A DNA stretch of 64,000 nucleotides. Source: Candidatus Jettenia sp. AMX2 (GTDB taxonomy: Bacteria > Planctomycetota > Brocadiia > Brocadiales > Brocadiaceae). Where the stretch lies: contig CP129469.1 of NCBI GenBank assembly GCA_030583665.1, forward strand, positions 2,595,043-2,659,042, in the 5' to 3' direction. A program made the position numbers and the translations under genes. Shown here one piece after another: positions 51,640 through 61,124 of this stretch (its first letter is position 1; each line of letters opens with the position of its first letter). The notes under the pieces were generated by a model. That model saw nothing but the letters and a program-made list of their open reading frames with translations. It was not told the DNA's origin and searched no databases.

Positions 51640-52611
51640 TCAAAAGAGTATCCGGACTTTGTCAGAATTGACAATGGTACCATAAAGCTGCTTGTCTGAG
51701 TGTATATTCTTTACCCTTATTACATCACCAATATGCCCCGTTTCCTGTGCTATTCCTTTGGTAACGATCTTAAATCCATTCGATTGAATATACACCTCCA
51801 CCACTGCACCCTGCTTTATAGCTGGTAGTATCTCAACCATATCTTCAGTAATGACAGCGTTTGGCTGAACCGTAGTAGTCGTCGCTTTGCCTATCAGGTC
51901 ATCAACACGGGAAAAGGTAAATCCGCCAATGTTTGTTGTTTCCCTTCTGACCACAGAAATATCTCTTTCGTGTAATTGTTGCTTGCGGCCTATTTTCTTC
52001 CTTGCAACAACAACATCTTCATATACCCTGATTTTAAAGAAGACTGGTATCTTAAAAAAACATGTGCCTCCGGAAGATGCACTAACGATTAACTCCACAT
52101 TTCCTCTGTCTTTACCTGGGTCTACCAGTGAGAAATCAAGATCAATCCTTTCTTTCCTCCTCGGTATCCATTGATCATTTGGTATACTTACCAACTCTAT
52201 CGTAGTTTCTTTACCAGCCACAGGCATCACGTCCAATAAATATTCCTTTGCTTTTTGCGCAATCTCCGCACCAGTCAGCTTTGCTGATTCAACAGAAACT
52301 ACTACAGATCTGGCATTGATAAAGCTCACATCTGCCGTATTTACCTTTGAGAGGGATAGACGCATTTTCAGGAAATCCTGACTTAATCTTCTGGTATTAT
52401 TTGCCCATGGGGTCTTTCCAAGTTCAATGCTATTAATTTTATTTACCAACTCCTCGTCATCACCGCTTACCGTTGAAATGTCACGAAAAGTTATTATTTT
52501 CTCCTCCAGAACAACGTTATCCATAAAATGTATTTCAATTTTACCGGCTAATACGCCAGGCATTATCATGAACACACCGACAAGGAAGAACAAAGATATT
52601 CTGATTTTCAT
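51640..52611 (-). CDS. flgA: FlgA, P-ring assembly chaperone
   Basis: The 323-aa product has a signal peptide (LFFLVGVFMIMPGVLA) and the FlgA/SAF C-terminal region: VVARKKIGRKQQLHERDISV, DLIGKATTTTVQPNAVITED, GAVVEVYIQSNGFKIVTKGI, GDVIRVKNIHSDKQLYGTIV. It is longer than enteric FlgA because of an N-terminal domain (about 20-190). It lies between flgG and flgH. Confidence 0.92.
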   Translation of the reverse strand: MKIRISLFFLVGVFMIMPGVLAGKIEIHFMDNVVLEEKIITFRDISTVSGDDEELVNKINSIELGKTPWANNTRRLSQDFLKMRLSLSKVNTADVSFINARSVVVSVESAKLTGAEIAQKAKEYLLDVMPVAGKETTIELVSIPNDQWIPRRKERIDLDFSLVDPGKDRGNVELIVSASSGGTCFFKIPVFFKIRVYEDVVVARKKIGRKQQLHERDISVVRRETTNIGGFTFSRVDDLIGKATTTTVQPNAVITEDMVEILPAIKQGAVVEVYIQSNGFKIVTKGIAQETGHIGDVIRVKNIHSDKQLYGTIVNSDKVRILF

Positions 52612-52670
52612 TACAAAACTCCTTTATAGTAGCCCAATGACTTTACCTTATGATGTTTCATATATCACCG

Positions 52671-53456
52671 TTATCCGGAAATACGGTTTGTTGTCTGTAA
52701 CATATCATCGCTGGCCTTAATTGCCCTTGAGCTTGTTTCGTATGCCCTTTGTGCAACAATAAGGTTTACAAGCTCATTGACAACCTCAACATTTGAACTC
52801 TCCCGGAACCCCTGCATAATCTCCCCTACACCATTCTGCCCCGGTCTTCTTGTCTGGGGAGATCCGGATGCGGTTGTTTGCCTGTAAAGATTTTTCCCTA
52901 TGCTTTCCAGCCCGGCAGGATTAGGAAAAATAGCGAGAGTCAATGTTCCTACTGACCTGGAGCTGCCGTCTGCATTTTGTGTTGAAATGGTCCCATCCGA
53001 TCCGATATTGATGCCAATTACATCGTTTGCTATAGAAACAGACGGCGAAAGCTTCAGGCCTTCGCTATTCACTATTTCTCCGGCACTATTAAGCTGAAAA
53101 GTTCCATCCCTTGTGTAAACAATGGTCCCGTCTGGCTGGGTAATCTGAAAAAACCCTTTCCCCTGAATTGCCAAATCAAGTGATCTGCCGGTACTTTCCG
53201 GCACACCCTGAGTGAAAACTTTATTGGTTGCCACGACACGCACACCGCTTCCTATCTGCATACCGGTAGGCGTTTCTATCCCCCTGGCAGACTCTGAACC
53301 AGCTGCAACATATTTATCGTATAATAAATCCTGAAAATTAATCTGCACCCTCTTATACCCTGTTGTATTAACGTTCGCTATGTTGTTTGATATTACATCA
53401 AGGAGAAACTGGTTTGCCTTCATGCCTGTCGCACTTGTATACAATGCTTTCATCAT
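52671..53456 (-). CDS. flgG: FlgG, distal rod protein
   Basis: Rod protein and the best conserved axial protein. The 261-aa product starts MMKALYTSATGMKANQFLLD, VISNNIANVNTTGYKRVQIN, has the FlgG-specific VYTRDGTFQLNSAGEIVNS, and ends with SSNVEVVNELVNLIVAQRAY. The length matches the family. The distinctive start MKALYTSATGM separates it from flgF. It lies 19 nt after flgF. Confidence 0.97.
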   Translation of the reverse strand: MMKALYTSATGMKANQFLLDVISNNIANVNTTGYKRVQINFQDLLYDKYVAAGSESARGIETPTGMQIGSGVRVVATNKVFTQGVPESTGRSLDLAIQGKGFFQITQPDGTIVYTRDGTFQLNSAGEIVNSEGLKLSPSVSIANDVIGINIGSDGTISTQNADGSSRSVGTLTLAIFPNPAGLESIGKNLYRQTTASGSPQTRRPGQNGVGEIMQGFRESSNVEVVNELVNLIVAQRAYETSSRAIKASDDMLQTTNRISG

Positions 53457-53475
53457 GTTTTACATCTCCTTTACC

Positions 53476-54195
53476 TTATACTGCATTTGATTGATTACTG
53501 ATTAAACGCTCCATTAAACCACTGAATGATTTTATGACGTTATTACTTGCCTCGTAGTTCCTCATATTGGCAATCATATCAACCATCTCCATTACTACAT
53601 TTACATTTGAACTTTCCAGATAACCCTGCGAAACCCTGGATTTTACGTCTTCGTCCAAATTTGCCAGTTCCAGAGATGCAGAGAACGTCGAATCACCCGA
53701 TGGAACAAGGGATGTAATATCTTTAAAGTTGACAATCATTAAGCTGTCTGTTTCTTTACCATCAACAGCAATAATACCAGTTTTATCTATCACAATTTCC
53801 TTCCCTCCGCTGGGAATTATTACCGGCCCACCCTGCCCCAATAATTTCAAGCCGCCAGCAGTTACTATTTCACCCGTACCGGAAAGCAAAAACTGACCAT
53901 TTCTTGTATATCTCAAACCCTTATCCGTCTCTAATACAAAAAAACCGTCGCCTTCAATGGCTATGTCCAAAGGATTGCCTGTATAGATAAGGTTTCCCTG
54001 CGAATAATCAACCCCGTAATTTATCTGAAGATTGCTTGTGCCTTCACCCCCGGTTTGGGCAAGGGCATTGTTAAAAGAAACAATATTCTTTTTAAAACCT
54101 ACGGTGTTCGCATTTGCAAGATTCCTTGCTATAACCTCCTGTACATTTGTATAAAAATCCAATCCAGCCGATGCCAGTTTGATACCATTAATCAT
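53476..54195 (-). CDS. flgF: FlgF, proximal rod protein
   Basis: The 239-aa product has the axial-protein N-terminus ARNLANANTVGFKKNIVSF, the central YTRNGQFLLSGTGEIV, and the C-terminal ESSNVNVVMEMVDMIANMRN. It is the first gene after the 708-nt gap and sigma-54 promoter. The FlgF call over a second FlgG rests on its position immediately before flgG and its shorter length. Confidence 0.9.
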   Translation of the reverse strand: MINGIKLASAGLDFYTNVQEVIARNLANANTVGFKKNIVSFNNALAQTGGEGTSNLQINYGVDYSQGNLIYTGNPLDIAIEGDGFFVLETDKGLRYTRNGQFLLSGTGEIVTAGGLKLLGQGGPVIIPSGGKEIVIDKTGIIAVDGKETDSLMIVNFKDITSLVPSGDSTFSASLELANLDEDVKSRVSQGYLESSNVNVVMEMVDMIANMRNYEASNNVIKSFSGLMERLISNQSNAV

Positions 54196-54265
54196 CGTTA
54201 ACCTCTCAGTTTAAAACGAGTTTTTAGAGGAAGATTTGAGAAATATCCTAGATGTTTTTCAACTA

Positions 54266-54282
54266 CGCTATCTTTGTGCCAA
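54266..54282 (-). promoter_or_regulatory. Sigma-54 promoter upstream of flgF
   Basis: Minus-strand TTGGCACAAAGATAGCGT has GG (54279-54280) and GC (54267-54268) with 10-nt spacing and a full TTGGCAC -24 box. It is nearly identical to the site upstream of fliK (TTGGCACAAGAATAGCGC). A start near 54255 would leave about a 60-nt leader for the flgF-flgG-flgA-flgH-flgI run. Confidence 0.75.
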
Positions 54283-54499
54283 AAACAAATCGAAAACAAA
54301 CAAAGAAAGATATTGTGTAAATAATGTATAATATTCTGTGATTTCAAAGGTTATATTGATTATAAATTTAAATTGTAAGGAAAAATGATTGCCCGCTATT
54401 TTTACTAGTGGTATTTACGATAATTTTTTCCACATTATGTGGAAAAATCTTCACTAAATTCAAAAATTTTGGTTACTCATATAAAGGTACGAAAATAGG

Positions 54500-54775
54500 T
54501 ATTAAGAATTGGGAATCATAATACTCAAAGTATCAAATTGAACATATCTTCAATCGACGGAAAACTATCCCGCCGGCCATTAAAGATTGCTTCGCTTACG
54601 CTCGCAATGACCGTGTGCTTGTCACATTACCTCCACCCGTCATTGCAAGAGGTTCGTAACGGAGTGCAGAACCCCGAAGCAATCCCTTCCTCCAGCACTC
54701 GTCATTGCGAGGGTCTTTTCCGAAGCAATCCCAAAGGCAGAGACTGCTTCGTCGCTTCACTCCTCACAATGACGT
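54500..54775. repeat. TCATTGCGAG repeat cluster between flgE and flgF
   Basis: Holds an inverted copy (54522-54610) of the element at 33669-33758, followed by further units (GTCATTGCAAGAGG, GTCATTGCGAGGG, CGAAGCAATCCC, near 54638-54735). Together with the promoter it fills much of the 708-nt gap. No coding sequence is seen in the rest. Confidence 0.8.
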
Positions 54776-54903
54776 TTTTTCAGGATTTATTATGTCCCAT
54801 ATACCTGTATATAAACCAAAGAAACAAGTTTAACCATATTCTGTTCGGTCTCATCTGTTAGATACTATAGGGGTTAACCAACTACCTACGTACCTTTGTA
54901 CGA

Positions 54904-56499
54904 TTATCTTGATAAATTGACCAGTTCCCGGAGAATTTCATCGGTTGTTGTTATGGTACGCGCATTTGCCTGGAAGGCCCTTTGGGAAACAATTAATTTG
55001 GTGAACTCTTCTGCCATATCTACATTCGATGATTCCAGAGCGCCACTGATAATACTACCGACCCCTCCGGAAAGCGCTGTCACGAAAACTGCATCGCCAG
55101 AAGCAAGGGTTTTAGAGAAAAGATTGTTTCCCACGGCAGACAATCCCTCCGGATTACTGAAGATTGCTAATTGAATCTGGCCTACTTCTCTGGTCTGGCC
55201 GTTAGTAAACAAGGAAACAACTTTTCCGTTCTGATTTACAGCAACAGATGAAAAGTACCCTTCCTCATATCCATCCTGGTAAACAGATGCAGCAGAAGAA
55301 GTCCCTCCAAACTGGGTCAATCCGTCAAATGTATTTGCCGTACCGAAATTCAGGGTTATTGTTTGCATCGAATTATTCGGATAAGTTATTGTAATTGTCG
55401 GCGTTCCGTCAACTGATGCAAATGAACCGTTCGTATTAAAGTTTATGGATGAAATACTATCGGTAACAGAGCCAAATTCTGCTTCCATCGTTGGTGTTAA
55501 ATCAAATTGATTGTTGCCGGTTTTCTCAAAATAAAGGGTTATCAAATAGGATGTCCCCAAGGTATCATATACCGTCAAGGAAGTAACGTATACATCCCCG
55601 CTTCCTATTACATCGGCAACATAAGTAGGATGAGCTGCCCTGCCGGTATTTCCAGAATCGTCTGAAATACTCAGCGTAAGATTTGAATTGCCAGGCGGAT
55701 CTGAAGTAAGTAACAAGTTTCCGTTCGCATCGAGCGATGCTGTTGCTGTACCGAAGTTATTTGAAATAAAGTCTATTAAGTCCCCCAGTGTTGTACCATC
55801 GGTTCCATAAACAAAAGATTTATTCACAGTTTTCCCATTATGTTCAGAACCAATTACACTGATCTTATCTCCGGCTATATATGAAGCTGTTGTTTGATCG
55901 AGATCATTAAGAAGTGCTGCGGTAGTTGCCGGAACACCATCCACCGTATACGGGCTTATGCTTTTCGTTACGTGGTTAACAGCTCCGGTACTAAATTCGG
56001 CATTTAAATTTCCGGATATACTGGCAGTTGTTGTAGCCCTTCCTTCCACCGTTGAACCAACAGGCACATTTATAGCGTTACCGGAAATACCTTTTGCCCT
56101 GAGACCGGTACCTAAGTCGATAATATTATTACTTTTATCCAGTCCAAAAGAACCAGCCCTTGTGTAATAATCCTCAAATTCACCTTTCAGCACAAAAAAA
56201 CCACTGCCTTGTATTGCAAGATCAAAAAGCCTGCCTGTAGATATCAGGTTTCCTTGGGTAAAATTTTTGATTATACTGGAAACTCGTGTACCGGTACCGA
56301 TCTGTATTGGATTCGTCCCGCCAACCACACCGGAAGACTCCAGCGCCGGCCGTATGGTCTGCATTAATTCATTAGCAAAATTTACACGAGATACCTTGAA
56401 ACCAGAGGTATTTAAGTTAGCAAGATTATCTCCAATTACGTTCAATGCCATTTGCGAAGTCTTCAAACCTGAAACACCAGAAGCTAATGATGTAATCAT
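54904..56499 (-). CDS. flgE: FlgE, hook protein
   Basis: The 531-aa product is a large FlgE with the axial N-terminus SLASGVSGLKTSQMALNVIG, DNLANLNTSGFKVSRVNFAN. It has LISTGRLFDLAIQGSGFFVL and a Thr/Ser/Gly-rich middle. The FlgE-type C-terminus is GNNLFSKTLASGDAVFVTAL, and then ALESSNVDMAEEFTKLIVSQ, RAFQANARTITTTDEIL. It lies between flgD (32 nt) and the 708-nt gap, in the fliK-flgD-flgE order. Confidence 0.96.
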   Translation of the reverse strand: MITSLASGVSGLKTSQMALNVIGDNLANLNTSGFKVSRVNFANELMQTIRPALESSGVVGGTNPIQIGTGTRVSSIIKNFTQGNLISTGRLFDLAIQGSGFFVLKGEFEDYYTRAGSFGLDKSNNIIDLGTGLRAKGISGNAINVPVGSTVEGRATTTASISGNLNAEFSTGAVNHVTKSISPYTVDGVPATTAALLNDLDQTTASYIAGDKISVIGSEHNGKTVNKSFVYGTDGTTLGDLIDFISNNFGTATASLDANGNLLLTSDPPGNSNLTLSISDDSGNTGRAAHPTYVADVIGSGDVYVTSLTVYDTLGTSYLITLYFEKTGNNQFDLTPTMEAEFGSVTDSISSINFNTNGSFASVDGTPTITITYPNNSMQTITLNFGTANTFDGLTQFGGTSSAASVYQDGYEEGYFSSVAVNQNGKVVSLFTNGQTREVGQIQLAIFSNPEGLSAVGNNLFSKTLASGDAVFVTALSGGVGSIISGALESSNVDMAEEFTKLIVSQRAFQANARTITTTDEILRELVNLSR

Positions 56500-56531
56500 A
56501 AATTTGCCTCCCTATCTAAACGTTATAAGAA

Positions 56532-56939
56532 TTACAAGTATTGGTATATCCCAGTTATATAGGATAGCGGAATTTCCCTGTTTTCTATCACAACCATTGC
56601 TGATCCTCCATTTGGCATTGCGCCTTGTACGACACCTAAAGCATTTTCTCCGGTATCAGTATCGATATAGGTAACTGCTTTTCCGATTAGCTCACTGCCA
56701 CCTAATAATTGCTGAAATTCAAACATCTCCTGAAAGGAATTATTAAGGTTGATAAGCTGTTCTACGGAAGTAAATTGTGCCAACTGTGCCATAAATTCAT
56801 GCCCCTCTAATGGATTCATGGGGTTTTGATTCTGCAACTGTGTTACCAGTAAACGAAGAAAATTTTCCGTATTTGCCGATGCACTGCCAACACCGGAATT
56901 ATTACTAACGGTGGTACTGCCTATGCCGGAAATATCCAT
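56532..56939 (-). CDS. flgD: FlgD, hook cap scaffold (short form)
   Basis: Hook-capping protein. The 135-aa product has the conserved N-terminal FlgD region: NTENFLRLLVTQLQNQNPMN, EFMAQLAQFTSVEQLINLNN, and the LIGKAVTYIDTDTGE segment. The C-terminal FnIII-like domains of longer FlgD proteins are missing, as in other short forms. It sits 13 nt after fliK and 32 nt before flgE. Confidence 0.93.
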   Translation of the reverse strand: MDISGIGSTTVSNNSGVGSASANTENFLRLLVTQLQNQNPMNPLEGHEFMAQLAQFTSVEQLINLNNSFQEMFEFQQLLGGSELIGKAVTYIDTDTGENALGVVQGAMPNGGSAMVVIENREIPLSYITGIYQYL

Positions 56940-56952
56940 TTATTCCTCCTTT

Positions 56953-58758
56953 TTATACGAAATAATTAACCTGATTCGATCCTGCATCGTATACAACCGG
57001 ATTCTCACCGGTAGTGTCTTCAAAACATTCATTTCCCTGATCCGGATGATTATAGAGATAACCCCCTCTTGAACCTGACCGAAAATCTTTGTCAAAAGAA
57101 CCCCATATTCCCCCTTCTTTTTCCTGAAGAAACACATCAATCTTATTCACATTAATATCTGAATTGGTAAATAATGCCCTTATTCTCGGAATATCCTCCT
57201 CCACAATCTCTTTTACCATAAATCTTTCCACGGTAATCTTTGCTTCCAGCATGTCGTTTTCCATACTCAATTCAAGTGTCATAGTTCCGAGTTCCGGAGG
57301 ACTAAGCTGAACCCTCATTTCAGATTTATCTCCCTGAATATGCAATTTTGCTTTTTGAAGGATATTATCTGTTATACCGTTACCTAATAATTCCAGAGAT
57401 TTTGCAGAACTACCAATTTGTGATAATGTACCGGAGGGATATGTTTCGGGTTTGATATTGACTGAATTTATGCCGGATTCACCAATAGTATCTGTTCCGT
57501 AATTTATTATCTTTTCTTTGCCTGACATTCCGACCAGACCGGCAAGAGTAAGATTTTCTGGGAAATCAACAACGGTTTGTTTATTCGCCTCTGCTTTGAA
57601 AGGGTCAGGAGGAAATTCCGCGGCTTTGTTTCTGTCAGCCGTACGGCCTGCAGGTATCTCACCACTATTGGCATTTACCGGTATGCCCCCCCGTGAAGCC
57701 CGCACTTCCTCTGTATTTACAGGATTTCTGCCGGGTTTGTCACTGGTACCTTTCCCATGGTTATTCATAAAGGAATTATCCGGTAATATATGTGCCTGTA
57801 ATACTCCATCCTTTATACCCATGCCTTTTACACGGGAATTGACAGTGGGATTTGCTGTGCCGGATGATTCAGATTCGGTAACGGTGGCTTTCACCAAATC
57901 CTGACCTGCATCAAGGATTTTCTCAGGCTCACTGACAGAATCACTTTTTAGCACGGAATCTTGCCGTACCGATACATTTTTTACAAAATTCACCCATGAA
58001 ACATGAGAAGCAAACCGTTCGTTATTTTCGTTATTTCCCGGGAGAAAATCTGTATGATATCCCTTCGGTGGTTCAGGAATTGATTTACCTGGAATCCCGG
58101 AAAATGGTAAAATTTCTTCTTCATCCCCTGTTCCAGACGGCCTGGCAAAACCAGTGTCTTCCCGGGCTTCAGGAATAGATTCTTTCTTCATAGCTATGCT
58201 GTTTTCGTCTGCATTCAAATTGCCGGTAAATGATTCTGATGCATGCCCCGTATAATATCCCATGGATACATCAGGCGTAATTTCCGAACGGTTTTTGTCT
58301 GCACCTCCAAATACCCCTGCATCCTGATGTCCTGAAATTACATGGGTTAATATGGTAGTTACAGGTATCTGTGCAGGTATGGGATTGTTATGAGAAATAT
58401 CGACCGGATCAGGAGATAATTCCACAGTTTTGTTTCTGTCAGACGCATGGTCTGATTGTATCTGAAAGCTGGCGGTAGTTGCCATTCCGCCCATTGATGG
58501 TGCCGCATCCCCCAGATAATCAATATCTCCTATTATTGATCTGTTCAGTCCCGGTAGGGCAAAAGCGAACATCTGATTATTTAAGTCCGATGGATTCTTA
58601 ATCATAGAAGCTAATTCCGTAAGAAAATTCTCATCAGCAAAATCTGTAGAATAAGAACCACGCTGATCTTTACCTGGAACCGTGCGTGAGGTTTCTTTTA
58701 ACATTCCCATTACTAATAATGAAATTACTGATTGATTCAGCATTTTGTTTTTAAGCAT
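56953..58758 (-). CDS. fliK: FliK, hook-length control protein
   Basis: The 601-aa product has a long, poorly conserved ruler region rich in S, N, G and P (about 60-470). The C-terminal Flg_hook domain (about 475-560) has EMRVQLSPPELGTMTLELSM, LEAKITVERFMVKEIVEEDI, NVNKIDVFLQEKEGG. FliK measures hook length and acts on FlhB at NPTH. It is the first gene of the fliK-flgD-flgE run. Confidence 0.92.
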   Translation of the reverse strand: MLKNKMLNQSVISLLVMGMLKETSRTVPGKDQRGSYSTDFADENFLTELASMIKNPSDLNNQMFAFALPGLNRSIIGDIDYLGDAAPSMGGMATTASFQIQSDHASDRNKTVELSPDPVDISHNNPIPAQIPVTTILTHVISGHQDAGVFGGADKNRSEITPDVSMGYYTGHASESFTGNLNADENSIAMKKESIPEAREDTGFARPSGTGDEEEILPFSGIPGKSIPEPPKGYHTDFLPGNNENNERFASHVSWVNFVKNVSVRQDSVLKSDSVSEPEKILDAGQDLVKATVTESESSGTANPTVNSRVKGMGIKDGVLQAHILPDNSFMNNHGKGTSDKPGRNPVNTEEVRASRGGIPVNANSGEIPAGRTADRNKAAEFPPDPFKAEANKQTVVDFPENLTLAGLVGMSGKEKIINYGTDTIGESGINSVNIKPETYPSGTLSQIGSSAKSLELLGNGITDNILQKAKLHIQGDKSEMRVQLSPPELGTMTLELSMENDMLEAKITVERFMVKEIVEEDIPRIRALFTNSDINVNKIDVFLQEKEGGIWGSFDKDFRSGSRGGYLYNHPDQGNECFEDTTGENPVVYDAGSNQVNYFV

Positions 58759-58803
58759 ATCGATGAAAAACTATTAATCAATGGACAGGACATGGGAGTG
58801 TAG

Positions 58804-58820
58804 CGCTATTCTTGTGCCAA
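58804..58820 (-). promoter_or_regulatory. Sigma-54 promoter upstream of fliK
   Basis: Minus-strand TTGGCACAAGAATAGCGC, GG (58817-58818) and GC (58805-58806) 10 nt apart, about 47 nt upstream of fliK. It differs from the flgF site at only two of 18 positions, so the two hook/rod operons probably share the same activator. Confidence 0.77.
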
Positions 58821-58904
58821 AATATATTTTATCTTAACATTCTCTGTTCATATGAGGATTAATTCTTCCCAATATCTCTATTTCCGGTCTTTAGAAAGGA
58901 GATC

Positions 58905-58973
58905 ATGAGAAAATATTTTTTTATTCAGACACACTTAAATTCGTATTACCTTGTAATTGGTAAATTCCTGTAA
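58905..58973 (+). CDS. Possible 22-aa peptide with a strong ribosome site
   Basis: AAAGGAGATC precedes an ATG, and a short frame MRKYFFIQTHLNSYYLVIGK runs two further codons and stops at 58973. It is the only plus-strand signal in the 385-nt gap between the fliK promoter and the insertion sequence. It may be a spurious match or the start of a gene disrupted nearby. Confidence 0.2.
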   Translation: MRKYFFIQTHLNSYYLVIGKFL

Positions 58974-59143
58974 TACTTTTTACCACAAAACCAGGAAAAT
59001 ATTTCCTACAGTAATATCAGAGGGAAGGTAATGAAGCGAAGGTTTGTCGTTGCTGTATCGAACCACACGAAAACGTCGGGAATCAGGCAGTGGGCAGTGG
59101 GTAAACGACCTAATACTCCAAATATTCAACAAATTTAATATAT

Positions 59144-60987
59144 CTGACATTCAAGAGGTTTTTTTCTTCTTAAGCAGAAGAAATCGTTTTTAATGATTGA
59201 TAGATTGCAGTATCAAAGGCGAAATAATTCAGAATATCCTCATGCAGTTGCGTAAAATTGGTAACCTGCTTAAAGACAGACTCACCAAGAGAGACAACAA
59301 CCACAGCTATTCCTCTCATATTTTGAAACAGTACTCTCCCTGTTGGATTATCAGTTAGTCCCTTATTACCCGGTATGCTCTTCTGATCCCTTTTCAGTGA
59401 CTGTCTTATCTGCCGTTGCATCAGCGTATATACCATAAGGGCTACCAGATAAACAAATCCTAAGACCGCAATTCTCTTTGGATCCTTCAGGAAGATAGGA
59501 GCTACTGCTGCAGGATTCTTAGCCCATTTAAAGTTTGTCTCCACTGAAGACTGTCCCTTGTATGCCTTCAGAATCTCTGCATCAGTCATCCGGGAAGAAT
59601 CCAAAATATTCGTTACCAGAATGAATTTGTTCAGTCTTTGCTTACTCTGAGAGAGGTGCTCAGCGTCTTCCTGAAAAGAGAGATTTACTGTCCAACTCTC
59701 CCTCTGGGGAAGTTGTTCTCCTGCTCTTGGTCGGCCTCTGTGCTGTCTTTTTTCAATAACCGTTCTCTTCTCCCTCTCAAAGCCCAACCTATGATAGTCT
59801 ACCTTGATCTGTTTTCTGAGTTTATCAATTTCCCTCAGCGCATCCTCCTCACAAGCAAATTCCCTTTTCTGTATCCCCTGAGAAAGTTTCGTAAGCCCCT
59901 GATATTCCTTTTCTTTCTTTGCCTTCCATACCCTTTCTTTCTGTTTCTGAAGGGCGGTTGATTCCACTACCACAAACCTCATCTGCCTGTGTCTTTGCTC
60001 TGCGTTGTCTGTCTTATAGACATAAGGTGCTATCAGAGAAAACCCCCGGTACTCTTCATATTCTCCTTTTCTCCTACCTGGGGTAGTCAAAAGAATCTCT
60101 GATGGCTTATCCTCCTTGAGTATCTCCTCATACATCCCTACCGTTTTTGGCATCAAACTGATAAAAGAAATCCCCTGCTCAAAGGCCATCTCTACGGTTG
60201 GGGCAGAAAAAAATTTACTATCCGAAACAAGGATGCTCCGGGAAATATCCGGCACTATCTCTCGCAATGTTTCCAGGTTAAACCGGTTCTCCGTGCTGTC
60301 AGAGGTGTTCCCCGAGGTAATCCTTCCTGTAAGAGGAACTCCCCCATCTCCACTAACCGTCATTCCAAATAGTACTTGCTTGAGGTCTGTTCTCTTATCC
60401 TTACTATGTCCATACGTAATTCTCGGAATGTCATCCCCATCTTCTTCTTGCTCATAAGCACCGTACAGGCTAATACTGGTAGTATCAAAATGCAGCTTCT
60501 CCAGTCCTAGCGAGTATTTCATGATAGCTTTTGCTATGAGCTTTGAATACAACATTCCCAAACCGGCTTCCCACATCTGATCCAGTGCCGCCCCTAACCG
60601 GTTATCATGGAATGACTCGGCCTTAATCTGTTTCTGGAAAACAATCTCGGTATCATAGTCACCCAATACTTCTGAGACTTTGTACAGAGCATGCTGACCG
60701 GTCAGGATTGACAAGACCATTGCCTGGAGACATTCTCCGGTACTTACACAATTGAGTTTGTGAGAATCAACCAGTTCGTCGATAATCTGACCAATTTCCA
60801 GGTATCGCATACAAGCTGATACCAAAGGAAGGTGATCAAGTCTCTTGGTAGTTAGAATTTCAAAAGATTCACTCCCCTGCATACCTTTTCCTTTCTTTTC
60901 TGAAGGTTTTTACCGGGTAGATTAATCTATCTTCCTAAAAAATCAATTAAATTTTATCTTTTCTCTGAAAAACCTCTTGAATGTCAG
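59144..60987 (-). mobile_element. IS1634-like insertion sequence with intact ends
   Basis: Ends are perfect inverted repeats CTGACATTCAAGAGGTTTTT (59144-59163) and its complement (60968-60987). They are flanked by ATATAT on both sides (59138-59143 and 60988-60993), a probable AT-rich target duplication. The 1844-bp element carries one transposase gene and seems complete and recent. It separates fliK from a pair of lipoprotein genes. Confidence 0.88.
59170..60882 (-). CDS. IS1634-family (IS4 superfamily) DDE transposase
   Basis: The 570-aa product has the DDE fold of IS1634: first Asp in LEKLHFDTTSISLYGAY, second Asp in ILVSDSKFFSAPT, and the late Glu in GQSSVETNFKWAKNP, followed by a C-terminal helix region (LGFVYLVALMVYTLMQRQI). 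The insertion domain is charged (about 310-430). The frame is complete. Confidence 0.92.
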   Translation of the reverse strand: MQGSESFEILTTKRLDHLPLVSACMRYLEIGQIIDELVDSHKLNCVSTGECLQAMVLSILTGQHALYKVSEVLGDYDTEIVFQKQIKAESFHDNRLGAALDQMWEAGLGMLYSKLIAKAIMKYSLGLEKLHFDTTSISLYGAYEQEEDGDDIPRITYGHSKDKRTDLKQVLFGMTVSGDGGVPLTGRITSGNTSDSTENRFNLETLREIVPDISRSILVSDSKFFSAPTVEMAFEQGISFISLMPKTVGMYEEILKEDKPSEILLTTPGRRKGEYEEYRGFSLIAPYVYKTDNAEQRHRQMRFVVVESTALQKQKERVWKAKKEKEYQGLTKLSQGIQKREFACEEDALREIDKLRKQIKVDYHRLGFEREKRTVIEKRQHRGRPRAGEQLPQRESWTVNLSFQEDAEHLSQSKQRLNKFILVTNILDSSRMTDAEILKAYKGQSSVETNFKWAKNPAAVAPIFLKDPKRIAVLGFVYLVALMVYTLMQRQIRQSLKRDQKSIPGNKGLTDNPTGRVLFQNMRGIAVVVVSLGESVFKQVTNFTQLHEDILNYFAFDTAIYQSLKTISSA

Positions 60988-61124
60988 ATATATTGATTTA
61001 CATTGACTTATGACTTAAAAAATCGAGAAAAGATAAATTCCCGGACAACCTGTTTCATTAAAATTTAACTACATCGGAATATAGGCATCGTTTGATTCGG
61101 AATGGCAGGAGCAAGTAGAAGATT

